Shown in pieces: positions 21,249-33,205 of a stretch of DNA of 64,000 nucleotides. The position numbers were made by a program, and so were the translations under genes. The stretch's first letter is position 1, and the number at the start of each line of letters is the position of its first letter. The notes under the pieces are model-generated. The model was not told the origin of the DNA, did no database searches, and saw nothing but the letters and a program-made list of their open reading frames with translations. Source of the DNA: Bacteroides reticulotermitis JCM 10512 (lineage in GTDB: Bacteria > Bacteroidota > Bacteroidia > Bacteroidales > Bacteroidaceae); assembly GCF_000517545.1 (NCBI RefSeq), contig NZ_BAIV01000022.1, forward strand, positions 41,625 to 105,624, written 5' to 3'.

Positions 21249-23128
21249 ATGAATAATGATTCAAAAAGCCCGATAGCCGACCTTCAACGACAACAGCTTC
21301 TGCTCCGGATGGAGTATGAGTATGAGAAGGAGGAGTTCCAACGACAAACCGAAACCATGGGAGTGGCCCGTAAAGTAAAACGTGGCCTCTGCTGGTATCC
21401 CGCCTACCCGGGAAAGAGTTACTATAACTCACTGAACCAATTGGTGATAGAGATCCTACGGAATGAGGACAAGGAGATCGAACACGCTTTTGAATTCGGG
21501 CGTCCGGTCTGCTTCTTCCGACAATCGTTCGACGGGAAAGTGACCTATATGAACTTCACCGCCGCAGTCAGCTATGCCGATGAAGAGCGGATGGTGGTGG
21601 TACTACCCGGTGCAAGCGCTTTGGCTGACATACAGGCCGAAGAGCAACTGGGCGTGCAGCTTTACTTTGACGAAACGTCTTACCGCGCCATGTTCGATGC
21701 GTTGGAAGAGGTGCTCGCTGCCAAAGGGAATCGCCTGGCGGAACTCCGGGAAATCTTACTGGGAACAGCCAAGCCCGGTTTCCGTGAACTTCATCCGGTA
21801 CGCTTTCCGTGGTTGAACAGTACCCAGGAAACAGCCGTCAACAAGGTATTATGTGCCCGGGACGTAGCCATCGTGCACGGTCCTCCGGGAACGGGAAAGA
21901 CTACTACGCTGGTAGAGGCTATTTATGAAACGCTTCACCGCGAACCGCAAGTGCTTGTCTGCGCACAAAGCAACACGGCCGTGGATTGGATTAGCGAGAA
22001 GTTGGTCGACCGTGGTGTACCCGTACTCCGCATCGGCAACCCTTCCCGAGTGAATGATAAGATGTTGTCGTTCACCTACGAGAGACGTTTCGAGAATCAT
22101 CCCGCTTATCCCGAACTTTGGGGAATCCGCAAGTCAATCCGGGAACTGAACGGTCAGCTGCGCCGGAAGAACTACTCCGAACGGGAGAGTTTGCGCAACC
22201 GCATGAGCCGGCTACGCGATCGGGCCACCGAGTTGGAGATTCTGATCAATGCCGATCTATTCGACGGAGCCGCGTGATAGCTTCCACACTGGTAAGCAGC
22301 AGTCACCGGCTACTCAATGGCCGCCGCTTCCCTACCCTGTTTATCGACGAAGCTGCACAAGCACTCGAAGCTGCTTGCTGGATAGCCATCCGCAAAGCCG
22401 ACCGGGTTGTGCTGGCGGGCGACCACTGTCAACTACCTCCTACGATCAAATGTATCGAAGCAATCCGGGGAGGGTTGGACCACACACTGATGGAAAAAGT
22501 TGTCGACCGGAAGCCCGATGCCGTTTCTCTGTTGAAGATGCAATACCGGATGCACGAAGAGATCATGCGCTTCTCCTCCGAGTGGTTCTATCACGGGGAG
22601 TTAGAAGCTGCGCCCGAAATCCGTCACCGGGGAATACTCGACTTCGACGATCCCATGAGTTGGATAGATACGTCGGAACTGGATTATCACGAAGAGTTCG
22701 TTGGCGAAAGTTTCGGACGTATCAACAAGCAAGAAGCAAACCTGTTGCTGGAAAAACTGGAAGCTTACATCTTGCATATCGGCAAACAGCGCATCTTGGA
22801 TGAACGCATCGACTTCGGACTGATTTCTCCCTACAAAGCTCAGGTACAATACCTACGTGGCAAGATAAAGGGAAACAGTTTCTTCCGGCCTTTCCGTAGC
22901 CTTATCACCGTGAACACAGTCGACGGTTTCCAAGGACAAGAACGGGACGTGATTTTTATCAGTCTGGTACGTGCTAACGAAAGCGGACAAATCGGATTCC
23001 TCAACGATCTGCGAAGAATGAATGTAGCCATCACACGTGCCCGGATGAAACTGGTTATCCTGGGAGAGGCTACGACTTTAGCCAAACATCCCTTCTACCG
23101 GAAGCTGCTGGAGTTTATCAACCGGTAA
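21249..23128 (+). CDS. Superfamily 1 DNA/RNA helicase (AAA_11/AAA_12), frameshifted
   Basis: Cytoplasmic SF1 helicase related to the IGHMBP2/Upf1-like group. The N-terminal 200 residues form an OB/stalk-like region typical of the group. Walker A is GPPGTGKTT, the Q-like segment CAQSNTAVDWISEKL follows, and Walker B is LFIDEAAQALEA. Later motifs are GDHCQLPPT, QYRMHEEIMRF, VDGFQGQERD and VAITRAR. The frame breaks near 22270-22272: one missing C in GGAGCC(C)CGC restores DGARVIASTLVSS and a 626-aa protein. Its biological role in Bacteroidales is not established. It stands alone between the TCA operon and the fimbria locus. Confidence 0.9.
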
Positions 23129-23913
23129 TAAGAACTCACGCGGGCATCCGCTGATAAAGCCCGCTCGCGATATTTAGTACAACAAGCTTAGGGTCCTTCC
23201 TCACTTTAGGTGCAAATTAGCTTTCGTTTAGCCCAATAGTTACCGGATATTTAGATGGTTTTAGCATCCAAATGGTTCTGGAATCACTTGAATTCGGTTT
23301 AATATGGCCAACTTTTCAAGTATTAATAGCTTGGGCTTTAGCTATTAATACTCTATTCATCAGGTATTAACAGTTTAAAACTCAAGTAACCTGAATCAAG
23401 AACTTCGGTTACGCAGCCCAAGTACTCAGGTTGCCCCAACCTACTACGCGGTTTACCTCACTCAAATGCTCAGTTTACTTAAAACGAATACTCAATCCTA
23501 CGGAATTACCGCTTTGAAGAAATACAAGTTTTCTTCAAAGCCAAGAGGGGCTAATGATTAGGATAGCACCAAATTCTTGTATTTTCTACTCAAGGATGAG
23601 CAAACCTTCAATCCACCAACTAACTCATCAGGTTCGCTCAGGGTATCTCTGAAGCAATATCATCGATCCAAATAGATAGTTGAGTTAAAAAGTGCAAACA
23701 ATTTACGTCAACCGGCATTTTAAACTTGTATATTTTAGTCAACTTCCGTAATATTTAATTAATTAAATCAAGTTTAAATCCTCACTAAAGTTAAAATAGA
23801 TAAAATATCGTTTGCATTTTAATCCATTTCTTACACTTATTTGTCTTAGCACTTGTACATTCTAAAGACATATAAATAAAAGGGACAGTATATACAAGTA
23901 ATTTATTCAAATA
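23129..23913. other. 785-bp intergenic region before the fimbria locus
   Basis: No gene seen. It starts with a weak hairpin (GCGGGC at 23140-23145, GCCCGC at 23159-23164) after the helicase. At about 23419-23480 it holds a degenerate version of the 22-bp units at 7206-7332: AGGTTGCCCCAACCTA here resembles AGGTTCACCCCAACCTA there. The last 250 bp are strongly AT-rich and probably contain the fimbrial promoter, but no clean -33/-7 pair was found. Confidence 0.5.
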
Positions 23914-24489
23914 ATGGTTAAATCTAAAGGTTTTTTTATTATCGTGGCTTTGTTATGCATTGCTAACTCAGCTAGGTCTCAGGATGTTGCTCTGAAATCA
24001 AACGTGATAGCCGACGCAACTACAACTCTAAATCTAGCAGCAGAGATCGGGCTTTCCCCAAAAAGGACGTTGGATCTCTATGTGAACTACAATCCTTGGA
24101 ATTTTGGGGATAATAAGTCTTTCAAACTTCTAATGGTGCAACCGGAATACCGCTTTTGGTTCTGCGAACGCTTCAGTGGTTCCTTCGTGGGTATACATGC
24201 TCATGCCGGCGTTTTCAACGTGGGAGGTGTTGACATGCCCTTTGGGATGTGGACCAAGCTGAAGGACAACCGCTACGAAGGCGAGTTTATCGGAGCCGGT
24301 ATCTCCTATGGATACCAATGGGTGCTAGGCAAACATTGGAATTTGGAAGCCAACATCGGTGCCGGATATGCGCTCATTCACTACGACAAGTACCAGTGTA
24401 AAGACTGCGGCAAACGACTTAAAAAAGACCAGACTAAAAACTACTTCGGTCCGACCAAAGCTGCGCTCAGTCTCGTCTATTTATTCTAA
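23914..24489 (+). CDS. DUF3575 protein, fimbria locus
   Basis: A 191-aa secreted protein with a signal peptide (IANSARSQ). The sequence KSNVIADATTTLNLAAEIGLSPKRTLDL and alternating hydrophobic strands (YRFWFCERFSGSFVG, GAGISYGYQWVLG) identify DUF3575, predicted to be a small outer-membrane beta-barrel. In Bacteroidales it is regularly the first gene of loci that encode Mfa/Fim-type fimbriae, so a role in assembly or export at the outer membrane is inferred. It ends in LVYLF, a typical barrel terminus. The next gene follows 15 bp later. Confidence 0.8.
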   Translation: MVKSKGFFIIVALLCIANSARSQDVALKSNVIADATTTLNLAAEIGLSPKRTLDLYVNYNPWNFGDNKSFKLLMVQPEYRFWFCERFSGSFVGIHAHAGVFNVGGVDMPFGMWTKLKDNRYEGEFIGAGISYGYQWVLGKHWNLEANIGAGYALIHYDKYQCKDCGKRLKKDQTKNYFGPTKAALSLVYLF

Positions 24490-24504
24490 AATCCAATCAA
24501 GTAA

Positions 24505-25820
24505 ATGAAAAATCTACTCCTACTTTGTACCCTTTTGCTATGTAATTATGCAAATGGGCAGAATCTCTCCATAGAAGAAGCTCGAACGGAGAATATTGAC
24601 GTCCGAATATCCGATAAGAAGACCTTAGACGTGAATATGGATCTGGTATTGCCGAAAGACTTGAAAATCAGTTCGAACCGTATGCTGATCATCACGCCCG
24701 TTGTACGAAACGGCAGTCAGGAAGCACTGTTGACACCCGTGTACATATACGGACGGAAACGCGAAATCATTTCCAAAAGAAAGAACCGTTTGCCGATAGC
24801 AGGTAGTCAGGTACTACGTCGCAAGAACCACAAGGAACAAGTGATCAACTACCAAGGCTCAGTGCCCTATGAAGCTTGGATGAAAGGCGGAAACGTCCTA
24901 CTGGAACAAGAACTATGCGCATGCGGCAACAATCAGGAAGAAACGACAACCAACCAGTTGACCGGTATTCCGAAGCTATACGAAATACCTGAAATTCAAT
25001 ACTGTACCCCGGTTAATGAAACGGTAAAACGTCGTGTATTCAAAGGAACAGCCTACATTGACTTCCCGGTAAACAAGACCGTGATTTACCCCGACTACCG
25101 CAAGAATCCGGTAGAATTGGCACGGATAGACAGTACCTGCAAGGGTTTAAGAACAGAGATGTACGGTCGATAAGCATTCACGGATATGCTTCACCCGAGA
25201 GTCCGTATACGCACAATGCTTTCTTAGCGAAAGAGCGTACACAAGCACTCAAGAAATACATCATCGATAAATTCGGCATGGCCGACTCGTTGTTTACCAC
25301 TGGTTATACACCGGAAGATTGGGAGGGCCTTGTCCGCTTTGCCAGAGAATCGGACTTGAAAGACAGAGACCGCATTCTCGAAATCGCTCATCAAGACATC
25401 CACCCGGACAACAAAGAGCAGTTGCTCAAACGCTTGGGCGAAACCTACCTATACATCAGCCAGCACTGGTTCCCGGCACTCCGCCATTCGGACTATGAAA
25501 TCGAATACGTTCTTCCGAACTTCACCCCGGCACAGGCGCGCATCATGGCTAAACAAGATCCGTCTCAACTGAGTCTTTTCGAGATGTACAACGCAGCCCA
25601 GCTCTGTGAAAAGGGTTCTGCCGAGTATAACGAAATCATGGAAGCCGCCGTACGTGTGTTCCCCGATAGTCCCGAAGCTAACCTGAACGCGGCCGCCATG
25701 GAGCTGGAACGCGGCAACCTGGAAGCAGCGAAGAAATACCTGAAGAAAGCGGATATGAGTTCACCGGCTGCTCAAAGTAATATGAAACGCATCACCTTAT
25801 TGGAGGAGGAACAGAAATGA
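24505..25820 (+). CDS. DUF3868 protein with OmpA-like segment, frameshifted
   Basis: Secreted protein of the fimbria locus. It reads as two frames (24505-25173 and 25278-25820). One missing base near 25131-25138 lets it continue LQGFKNRDVRSISIHGYASP, giving 438 aa. The N-terminal part, after the signal peptide (NYANGQ), is DUF3868. The restored middle has an OmpA-C-like signature (IHGYASPESP...LAKERTQALKKYI), which suggests peptidoglycan contact. The end carries a TPR-like helical stretch (NLNAAAMELERGNLEAAKKYL). The stop overlaps the next ATG by 4 bp. I infer a periplasm-facing assembly or anchoring role. Confidence 0.78.
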
Positions 25821-26704
25821 TAAAATCAATCTATAAGATTTCATGGGCAGTCTTGCCTCTGCTACTAAACTCTTGTATCAAAAAGGATTACGATACGGAG
25901 AACTGTTACGGGCAATACACCATAACGCCTATCACCCCGGTGGAACTGGGATTGGGCGATCACGTGGAGTTGAAGAACACCCAGACCACCATCATCTTCC
26001 CGAATGGCAGCGCCCAGCCGGTAGAGATAGGTAGTGACAAGGTGCTCGAATTGTATAAAGGCACCCATACAGTGATCCCTGTAAAGGGGGCTGACGATAA
26101 GGTTACCGTTGACCGCACCGTAGTAAGTGTAGCCACCGATACCGACGGTACGGTACTCGATCCGAGCGACTTTGTAGGAGGTTACCGCAACATTGATATT
26201 CCGGCAACCGTTCCCGATTGGCAAATAATCAACTACGACGTACCGACCTTGGTACAGACGCGTGTCTTGATTCTCAAAGTGAAGTTCGTAGGGAACAACA
26301 CTTCGTTTATCAATTCATTCTCAGGTATAATCAAGGGAGTCACACTTTCGCGTGACTTGAACAAAGCGTTCGCCAACAATGGTCCGAAAGAGCACCCCGC
26401 TCTATCTACCGGATCGGTCAACTACCCGCTCAATTCGACAGACGACAAAGGCTTTCAGACGAATGGACGCCGCCTGTTGGGTGTGGACGGAAACGTATCG
26501 CAGATACTCGACCTAACCCTCAACTATAACGGAGGGCTTAGCAAACCATACACCTTCGACCTGACTCAAGAATTGGATGGTTTCCATACCAAGGAGGTTA
26601 CTTCTCCCTGGGTTATCGAGCTTGTCATCCAGTTGGGAGCCGACTTCCAAGTTACGATAGAAGATTGGAAGTCCGGTCCTGAGATATGGATGGACGCCCA
26701 TTAA
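25817..26704 (+). CDS. DUF5119 lipoprotein, fimbria locus
   Basis: A 295-aa lipoprotein (lipobox LLLNSC) of the DUF5119 family, regularly found between DUF3868 and the fimbrillin genes. The fold is expected to be two Ig-like/transthyretin-like domains, as in Mfa2/FimB anchor subunits. The C-terminal FQVTIEDWKSGPEIWMDAH resembles the final strand region of fimbrillins. Its place before the large fimbrillin suggests an anchor or first subunit. ATGA overlap with the upstream gene indicates translational coupling. Confidence 0.75.
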   Translation: MIKSIYKISWAVLPLLLNSCIKKDYDTENCYGQYTITPITPVELGLGDHVELKNTQTTIIFPNGSAQPVEIGSDKVLELYKGTHTVIPVKGADDKVTVDRTVVSVATDTDGTVLDPSDFVGGYRNIDIPATVPDWQIINYDVPTLVQTRVLILKVKFVGNNTSFINSFSGIIKGVTLSRDLNKAFANNGPKEHPALSTGSVNYPLNSTDDKGFQTNGRRLLGVDGNVSQILDLTLNYNGGLSKPYTFDLTQELDGFHTKEVTSPWVIELVIQLGADFQVTIEDWKSGPEIWMDAH

Positions 26705-26757
26705 CAAAGAGAATGAACCTTATTAATTTTTAGAAAATCTTATAATTACAATAGCGT

Positions 26758-29700
26758 ATGAAATCAGTTATTCATAAATCAATCCTAGGCTGTTCTGTAC
26801 TGACCATTTTGGCTACAGCTTGCAACTCGGATGAGCAACTTTCAGCCATAACGGATCAAACCCCTGCCAACATTTCAGCAGGAGTCGGTTCGTCTGAGAA
26901 AAGCGGCGTTACTCGCGCCACAGATGCTGTTTGGGCAGCTAATGACCACATCGGAATTACCATGTTAGAGTATCCCCTACCCGCACAGAGAAGCGGACAA
27001 CCACCTGTGGGTGTTGTGCAGGGTTACAGCAACCAAGACTACCTGACATCGCTCGGCGACGGACGGTTCATGCCAAGTTCGGTAGATAAGATCATGTATT
27101 TTCCGGTCAACGGAAGCCAAGTTACTTTCAAAGCATACTATCCGTACACCAGCTCACTGCCTGCCAATTTCGTGAAAGCAGTCGATGTGGTAAGCCAGAC
27201 CGATTTGGCATCTATCGACTTGATGACAGCGGTGCATACCAACAATAGCAATTCGAAAGATCAGCCGAATGTGGATCTGAAGTTCTACCACCGCCTATCA
27301 AAGGTGATTGTAAACTTAGATGCAGACGCGCCTATCGACCTGACGGGTTGTAAACTCGTTCTGAAAGGGATGAAGACCCAAGCCGACTACGACCTGATGG
27401 GCGAAAAGCTGTCGGTCAAAGACGACTCCAATGCCGATATCCAAATCCCGTTGAAGAACAACAGCGGACAAGGTATCTTGCTGCCTCGCGCGGTTGGTGA
27501 AGGAGTTACTTTCGCGGTTACAACAGCTGCCGGAGGTACCTACACAGCGACGATGGCTAGCGATCTCGAATTGAAAAGCGGCTATAAATACACGTTCAAC
27601 GTGAAGCTGAGAACTACTCCGGCGGTGATTACAGCTACAATCGAACCATGGAGCGAAGGCACTACGAAGTCGATGGAAGTGGTACGTTTGGTAACCGATC
27701 TGGGTACGAACGCCGATTTTAAAGATAACGAACAACTGAAACTTTACCTGAAAGAGACTCAAACGTCAACAGGTACCGCCGTAGCCAATCCGGAATTTGC
27801 ATTGGCCGGTAACTTTACCTATAACGAAACAGCCGATCTATGGACTCCACTCGCCCCGCTTTATTGGGAAAACATCTATGGAGATCCGGTGGACTTCCGC
27901 GCTACTTCTGTGTTGGCTGCCAAACTAAACAGTACACAGATGGATGATATTTTGGTTTCGGACGATGTAGCCGTAGGCCAATACAAAGGGGTAAACCTAT
28001 TGATGAAGCATGTTGGTTCCAAACTGACTGTCGAACTAAAATCGACTGACGGAACATTTACAGCAGCCGACCTGAAAGGGGCAGCGGTTACTTTGCCGAA
28101 CTACCTGAACAGCGGTACATTGAACGAAACAACAGGTACATTCGTAGTAGGTACAGGCACGGGAACGATCACTCCGGAAAACGGGGTTGCCATATTCCCT
28201 CCGCAAACCATTGCCAAAGGAAACCTACTTGCAAAAGTAGTTATCAACGGCCGTACGTATGAAGTGAAAGAAGACGCTTCCGACTTTATCTACCAAGCGG
28301 GAACAGCTTACAAATTGATTCTGGACGTGAAGAAAGCCAATGTTTTAATCAGCACCAAGGTGGTTGACTGGGTAGAACAAGACGCGATCAACAAGACGGT
28401 ACAAATCGGTAAAGCAACCCTCGCAACTAATGAAGGCGACTTGAAGAATGGCGACCAACTCTTCCTGTACACAAGCAGCGCAGCGGTTCCGGGCCACTTC
28501 ACCTACAACTCAACAGCCAACGACTGGCAATACAGCGATTCATCCGCTCCTCTCTATTGGGAGAACATCGATAATACCGGTTTGCTGTATGCTTCGATCA
28601 CACGTCCGGAAATAAACGCTACTCCGGCTAACAATCAATCGAAAGATTATATCACAGCTACTCCGCTGGTAAACGATGGCGGTAAAACCAATACGGCTCT
28701 CAACCTGAACATGGCACACCGTGTTGCTCAGGTAAGAATCAAACTGACATCGAGCACCTACACAGCGGCTCAATTGAAAGCAGCTAAGATCACCCTTCCG
28801 GGCTATCAAATCGGTGGAACGATGAATCAGGTGTATATACACCGGGAACTCAGGTAGGTACAATCACACTGGATTCTCCGAACAATACCGACATCGTTAC
28901 TTCGGCTTACTTGCAACCACAGACGGTTACTACCGGATCGAATATCGTTGTTATCGACTTCCCACTCGTAGGCAATCGTCAGTATAAGCTTACGCATGAC
29001 GCGAATATCGTATACAAAGCCGGAGAGATCACCAACCTGATTATCGACATCAAGGCATCCGACCTGAAAGTATCTGTTAGCGTAACCGATTGGACAAGCC
29101 AGATGCACAACCTCTTCCTTTCATTTGCAGAGGCAGCCGCATCAGCTAGTGGTTTTGAGAACGGTGACCAGATTAAATTCTACAAAGTATCGGGTAGCAA
29201 TGTGACAAGTGCACAGACTATTTATACCTACAACAACAATGCTATCACTTCGACTTCTCCTTGGTTCAGAGATGATTTCCAAACAGGTGAGAAGCTAACC
29301 GGCGTATTCTCCGCAGATCTGCCTACGGTTGCTTCGGGTGCTAGTACTTTCCCATGGGTTTGCAAGAGCACCGGGGTTACCAATGCACATAAAGACGATA
29401 TTATAATCGCTGCTCCTTCGGGCACTAACGGAGTTATTAACGCCGGTAGCGCGAATGTATCACTGAACTTCCAACACGTATTGAGCAAGGTAACGATTAA
29501 CCTATTCAACGGTGCAGGATTTACCGCTTCCGATTTGGTTCCGAGTGTTATTAAACTGACTAACTTCAAGCTATCGGGTACCGTGAATGTAGTGGCCGGC
29601 ACGGCAACTCCTACCGGCACAGCAACCGCTTCCTTCTCTCCGACATCGATTACTCCGAACACAGTTGAGGGTAAGGGTACGGCCGTTGCTAGCTATCAAG

Positions 29701-29924
29701 CATTGGTTATGCCTCAGGTTATCGGAACAGTCGGTGGCAGCAAGACCGCAATTGCTACTATAACGCTGAACGGACAGACTTACAATGCCGAGATTGAGAG
29801 CTACAACTTCAAGGCAGGTGAGAACCATGTATTCAACATCACATTAGCAAAGACGGAGTTACAAATCAGTGCAACCGTAGCCCCATGGCTTAATGGAACG
29901 GGTGGAAGTATCATCATACAATAA
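26758..29924 (+). CDS. Four-module fimbrillin lipoprotein, frameshifted
   Basis: Large fimbrillin (Mfa-like 1 family), restored length 1055 aa. Lipobox ILATACNS. The frame breaks near 28827-28832; one missing base restores GVYTPGTQVGTITLD. The protein is a chain of four fimbrillin-like modules. Each closes with the same strand motif: ITATIEPWSEG (about residue 300), ISTKVVDWVEQ (about 540), VSVSVTDWTSQ (about 780) and ISATVAPWLNG (about 1045). Modules 2 and 3 share APLYWENI, module 4 has SPWFRDDF at that point, and modules start with F(K/E)NGDQ-like loops. Ordinary fimbrillins are about 300-450 aa with one such unit. A long surface stalk or adhesin subunit is inferred. Confidence 0.85.
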
Positions 29925-29942
29925 TCCGAAAAGCTCAAGATA

Positions 29943-31043
29943 ATGAAGAAATATATTTATCATACTACAGTGATGGGAATATTCGGACTATTGGCTTTGT
30001 CCGGCTGCAACAATGAAGTTGCAGCACCGGACACGGAGCTAGTTCCTATATCCTTCAACACCAATCTTCCGACAGCTGCGGTCGCAAGCATGACACGTGC
30101 CACCACGTTCACCAACGGTGACAAGGTGGGTATCGTAGCCGCCAATGTTGCGACCGAATCACCGTTACCCGCCGCATCAGGATGGCTAACAAGCAACTTA
30201 TACCTGAATCATGAAGTGGGTACAATCGGTAACGCTACTTGGGAACATGGATATTTGGAATACCCCATCTCGTTAAGTTCGGTCAAGTATTGGCCTTTCG
30301 AACCTAACAAATACCTGGGTTTCGTGGCATACAGCCCCATACCGAGCGTTGAATCCCGGATCACTCGTCCGACAAGTGATATGAACCTGACTGTACAGAA
30401 TGGTACTGCAGGTAGCTTCTTCCCCGATTTGCTATACACCAACGTGGTGGGCAACTATAATAAATCAAGGGTTTCGGTTCTACTCGACTTCAAACATGCC
30501 ATGGCTAAATTGGTGGTAAGAGTGATCGCAGTAGATCAGGACGGTAATGTGCTCTCTAGCGGACATCCGGTGAATCAGTTACGAATCACGTCGTTGATTG
30601 TTAACACGAAAGTTACACAGGGTAGTTTCAACCTGGTTTCTTCGCAGTGGACACTGGCCAACCCGGCAGGTGGAGCGGCCTCGCAAACAGCCTATACGCT
30701 GGTATCGCCAACGGGAACTCCGGCAACGATACCATACGATAACTCCACAACTTCAACCAGTTATCTATTGCCACAAACCGCCGGTGTGAATACGGTAGCC
30801 TTGAGCAGTCTGGTCTTCAAAGTGAAAGACACAAGCATCGATACTGAGGTGGGTGGAGAATACACTTTAGACCAGTTCAAGCAGCTCGACGAGACGCCTG
30901 TTACTCTTGAGATGGGTAAAACCACCGTTCTATTGGTCAAGCTGCAATACACAGCTATTCCGCCTATCACGCCAACGATCAAGATCGAAGGACAATTGGT
31001 TGAATGGGACTACAAGGGAACGAGTACGGTAGTAATTGAATAA
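29943..31043 (+). CDS. Fimbrillin family lipoprotein
   Basis: A 366-aa fimbrillin-like lipoprotein (lipobox ALSGCNN). After the signal it has the family start VPISFNTNLP...TRATTFTNGDKVGIV. The middle has VLLDFKHAMAKLVVRV, the conserved KHAMAKL-type strand of Mfa-like 1 proteins. It ends IKIEGQLVEWDYKGTSTVVIE, the usual closing strand before cleavage/donor-strand exchange in such fimbriae. The gene is intact and starts 18 bp after the large fimbrillin. It may be the major shaft subunit or an accessory subunit; sequence alone does not decide. Confidence 0.82.
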   Translation: MKKYIYHTTVMGIFGLLALSGCNNEVAAPDTELVPISFNTNLPTAAVASMTRATTFTNGDKVGIVAANVATESPLPAASGWLTSNLYLNHEVGTIGNATWEHGYLEYPISLSSVKYWPFEPNKYLGFVAYSPIPSVESRITRPTSDMNLTVQNGTAGSFFPDLLYTNVVGNYNKSRVSVLLDFKHAMAKLVVRVIAVDQDGNVLSSGHPVNQLRITSLIVNTKVTQGSFNLVSSQWTLANPAGGAASQTAYTLVSPTGTPATIPYDNSTTSTSYLLPQTAGVNTVALSSLVFKVKDTSIDTEVGGEYTLDQFKQLDETPVTLEMGKTTVLLVKLQYTAIPPITPTIKIEGQLVEWDYKGTSTVVIE

Positions 31044-31064
31044 CAAAGTAAAGTGAATAAAGAC

Positions 31065-33178
31065 ATGTGTAAACAACTATATAAAGGTGTACTACCTGCC
31101 TGCTACTCACTCTCCTCGCCGCTTGTTCCAACGAGCAGTTGGAGGATGACAATCTCACGCAGGGAAACACTCCTGTAGAACTCTCAGGAGTCCTGACACG
31201 CGCCACAGGTGACGGGCAGCTGATTAATACCGGTAACCCTTTAGCCGACTATCAGACTCAGAATGTAAAGTTCTTCCTCTCTGCACGTACGGCCGCATCA
31301 GACAAAACATACTTCTCCAACATGGCCATGAGTGTAGGAAAGGACGCTTCGGGTGGTAGAAATGAGTTGATCTCCGGTGTATACTATCCCTTGGGCAAGA
31401 CAGCCATCAATCTGTTCGCTCATACGGGCGCAGCAGCAACCAATGGAGAAATACCGCTAACCTCGGGAACCAGCCAGTGGGCCAACGACGTCTTATTGGG
31501 AAAGGGAAGCAATGAATCGGGCACGGTAATCTCCGGTTATTCGGAAGACCCGATCAAATACATCACGTTCAAACATTTAATGACGAAGGTCGATATTAAA
31601 ATCGAGGTGGACGGCAGTGTGGAAAACCAACAACCGCGCACGTTATCTTTGAAACTCAGCAATGCGGCCGCACTCAACCGGGGAACTTATAATATGTTCA
31701 CCGGTGTAGCAACCAGTACAGCCGGGTCGGGCGATTACACTCTCGGTGTCGGAACACAATATTTGCTACCTTCGGGCGCTAAGTTGAACGATGCCGCCAG
31801 CCGGGTATTCTCGTACGTCAAAATAGACGACTATGTGGCTACGGCTGCCGATCTTGATGGAATAAATATACCGCAAGCGGAGAAAGACAATGGTGTGGGC
31901 GGAACTGTAAAATCTGATTTTGTATTGCAACCGGGCTTATCCTATACACTCACCTTCCACATCAAACGTTTGCAATTGATTGGCTTGACGTTGACACTGA
32001 ACGACTGGGCAACGTCTTCCACCTCCGGTAACTGGGGATACGATCCTTACAGACCCAAAGTGACTGTGGAAGGAGGTTATACTAATGCTTCCGCCAACCT
32101 GATCAAGAAGATGGTGTTGAAGCACACCAACGGTGGAAGCACGTACCAATACATTGGCAGTTCAGAGGTTGACGGTTCGAACACGTTCATGAAGTTCGTT
32201 ACCCTCCCGAAAAATCTGGATACTGCAACTGGCTTAACCGCTGACTTGTACACAGACAGTGGCTTGCTTATCAAGAACGTGGCAATCACATATGACACTA
32301 CCAACGGCTTGGCTTTCACACTCGATCCAAACGGATTGGTGCAGAAGGGCGCATATTATGAAGTCGGCACACCGCTGCAATTCGCCTTGCTAATGAAGAG
32401 CCCGGAAGCCAAAGAGTATCGGTTAATCAACGACATCGATATGAACAACAGTCCGCTCACCTTTAGCCCTTCAGCATTCCCCAGCGGATCCACACTGGAC
32501 GGCAACGGATTCAGCATCCTTCATTTCCAGACAGCGGGCACCGGATTGGTTACGACCAACCGGGGAATCTTGAGAAATGTTCGCATCGATTCCGGTAAGA
32601 TTAAGCCGGCAACAACTACGGGCTACGTCGGTGGTATCTGTGCCGAGAATCTGGGAACGATCGAAGCCTGTGTAAATGAGGCTGATATCGAAGCCGGTAC
32701 GGCGCAAATAGCGGGTGGTATCTGTGGAGTAAACCAGGCAGCAGGCCGGGTACTTGCTTGCCTTAGCACCGGAAACATATTGAATGCCACTACCGTTGGA
32801 GGTATCTGTGGAGAGAACTTGAGCACCACGGCCGGAGCGATCACCGCTTGTATCAGCACGGGATCTCTCAACAAAGCCGCTACGAATCTGGGAGGTATCT
32901 GCGGTAAGTACGAGGGAGCCGCCAGCAAGGTGATCAACACATGCTTCTGGTTGACAGGAACAGCTCGTAAGAACCAGGCAGTAAGCGATGAGGTCGCTAT
33001 TGGAAACAAAACCTTGGCCACTGTTGGCAGCTTCACACAAGAAGCAGCGGAACTTCCCGCAACAACCATTCGGAGTGCAACCATTATCGACAAATTGTCG
33101 GTAGCCGGCGGAAGCGTTTGGGGCTTCCAGCTGGTAGCAGCAGATTCTTCCTGGCCGATTCCCGTGCGCAAGCCATAA
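31065..33178 (+). CDS. Fimbrillin/GLUG-repeat surface lipoprotein, frameshifted
   Basis: Surface lipoprotein, restored length 704 aa. The longest frame begins at 31139 without a signal. Adding one C near 31095-31096 joins it to an ATG at 31065 and gives a lipoprotein signal (LLTLLAACSN). Residues about 30-300 are fimbrillin-like (KYITFKHLMTKVDIKI, LTLTLNDWATSS). The C-terminal third holds at least four GLUG-like repeats with the core GGICxxN...AC (GGICAENLGTIEACVN, GGICGVNQAAG, GGICGENLSTTAG, GGICGKYEGAASK). Such repeats form beta-helix-like adhesive domains, so a tip adhesin is a reasonable inference. It sits 21 bp after the preceding gene. Confidence 0.78.
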
Positions 33179-33205
33179 CCCGAATCATAATAAAAAAACG
33201 AAGCG

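Noticed and set aside
23690..23820. Invertible promoter before the fimbria locus (TGCAAAC at about 23694 and GTTTGCA at about 23812)
   Set aside because: The arms match over only 7 bp with weak extension, and no invertase gene is in the window.
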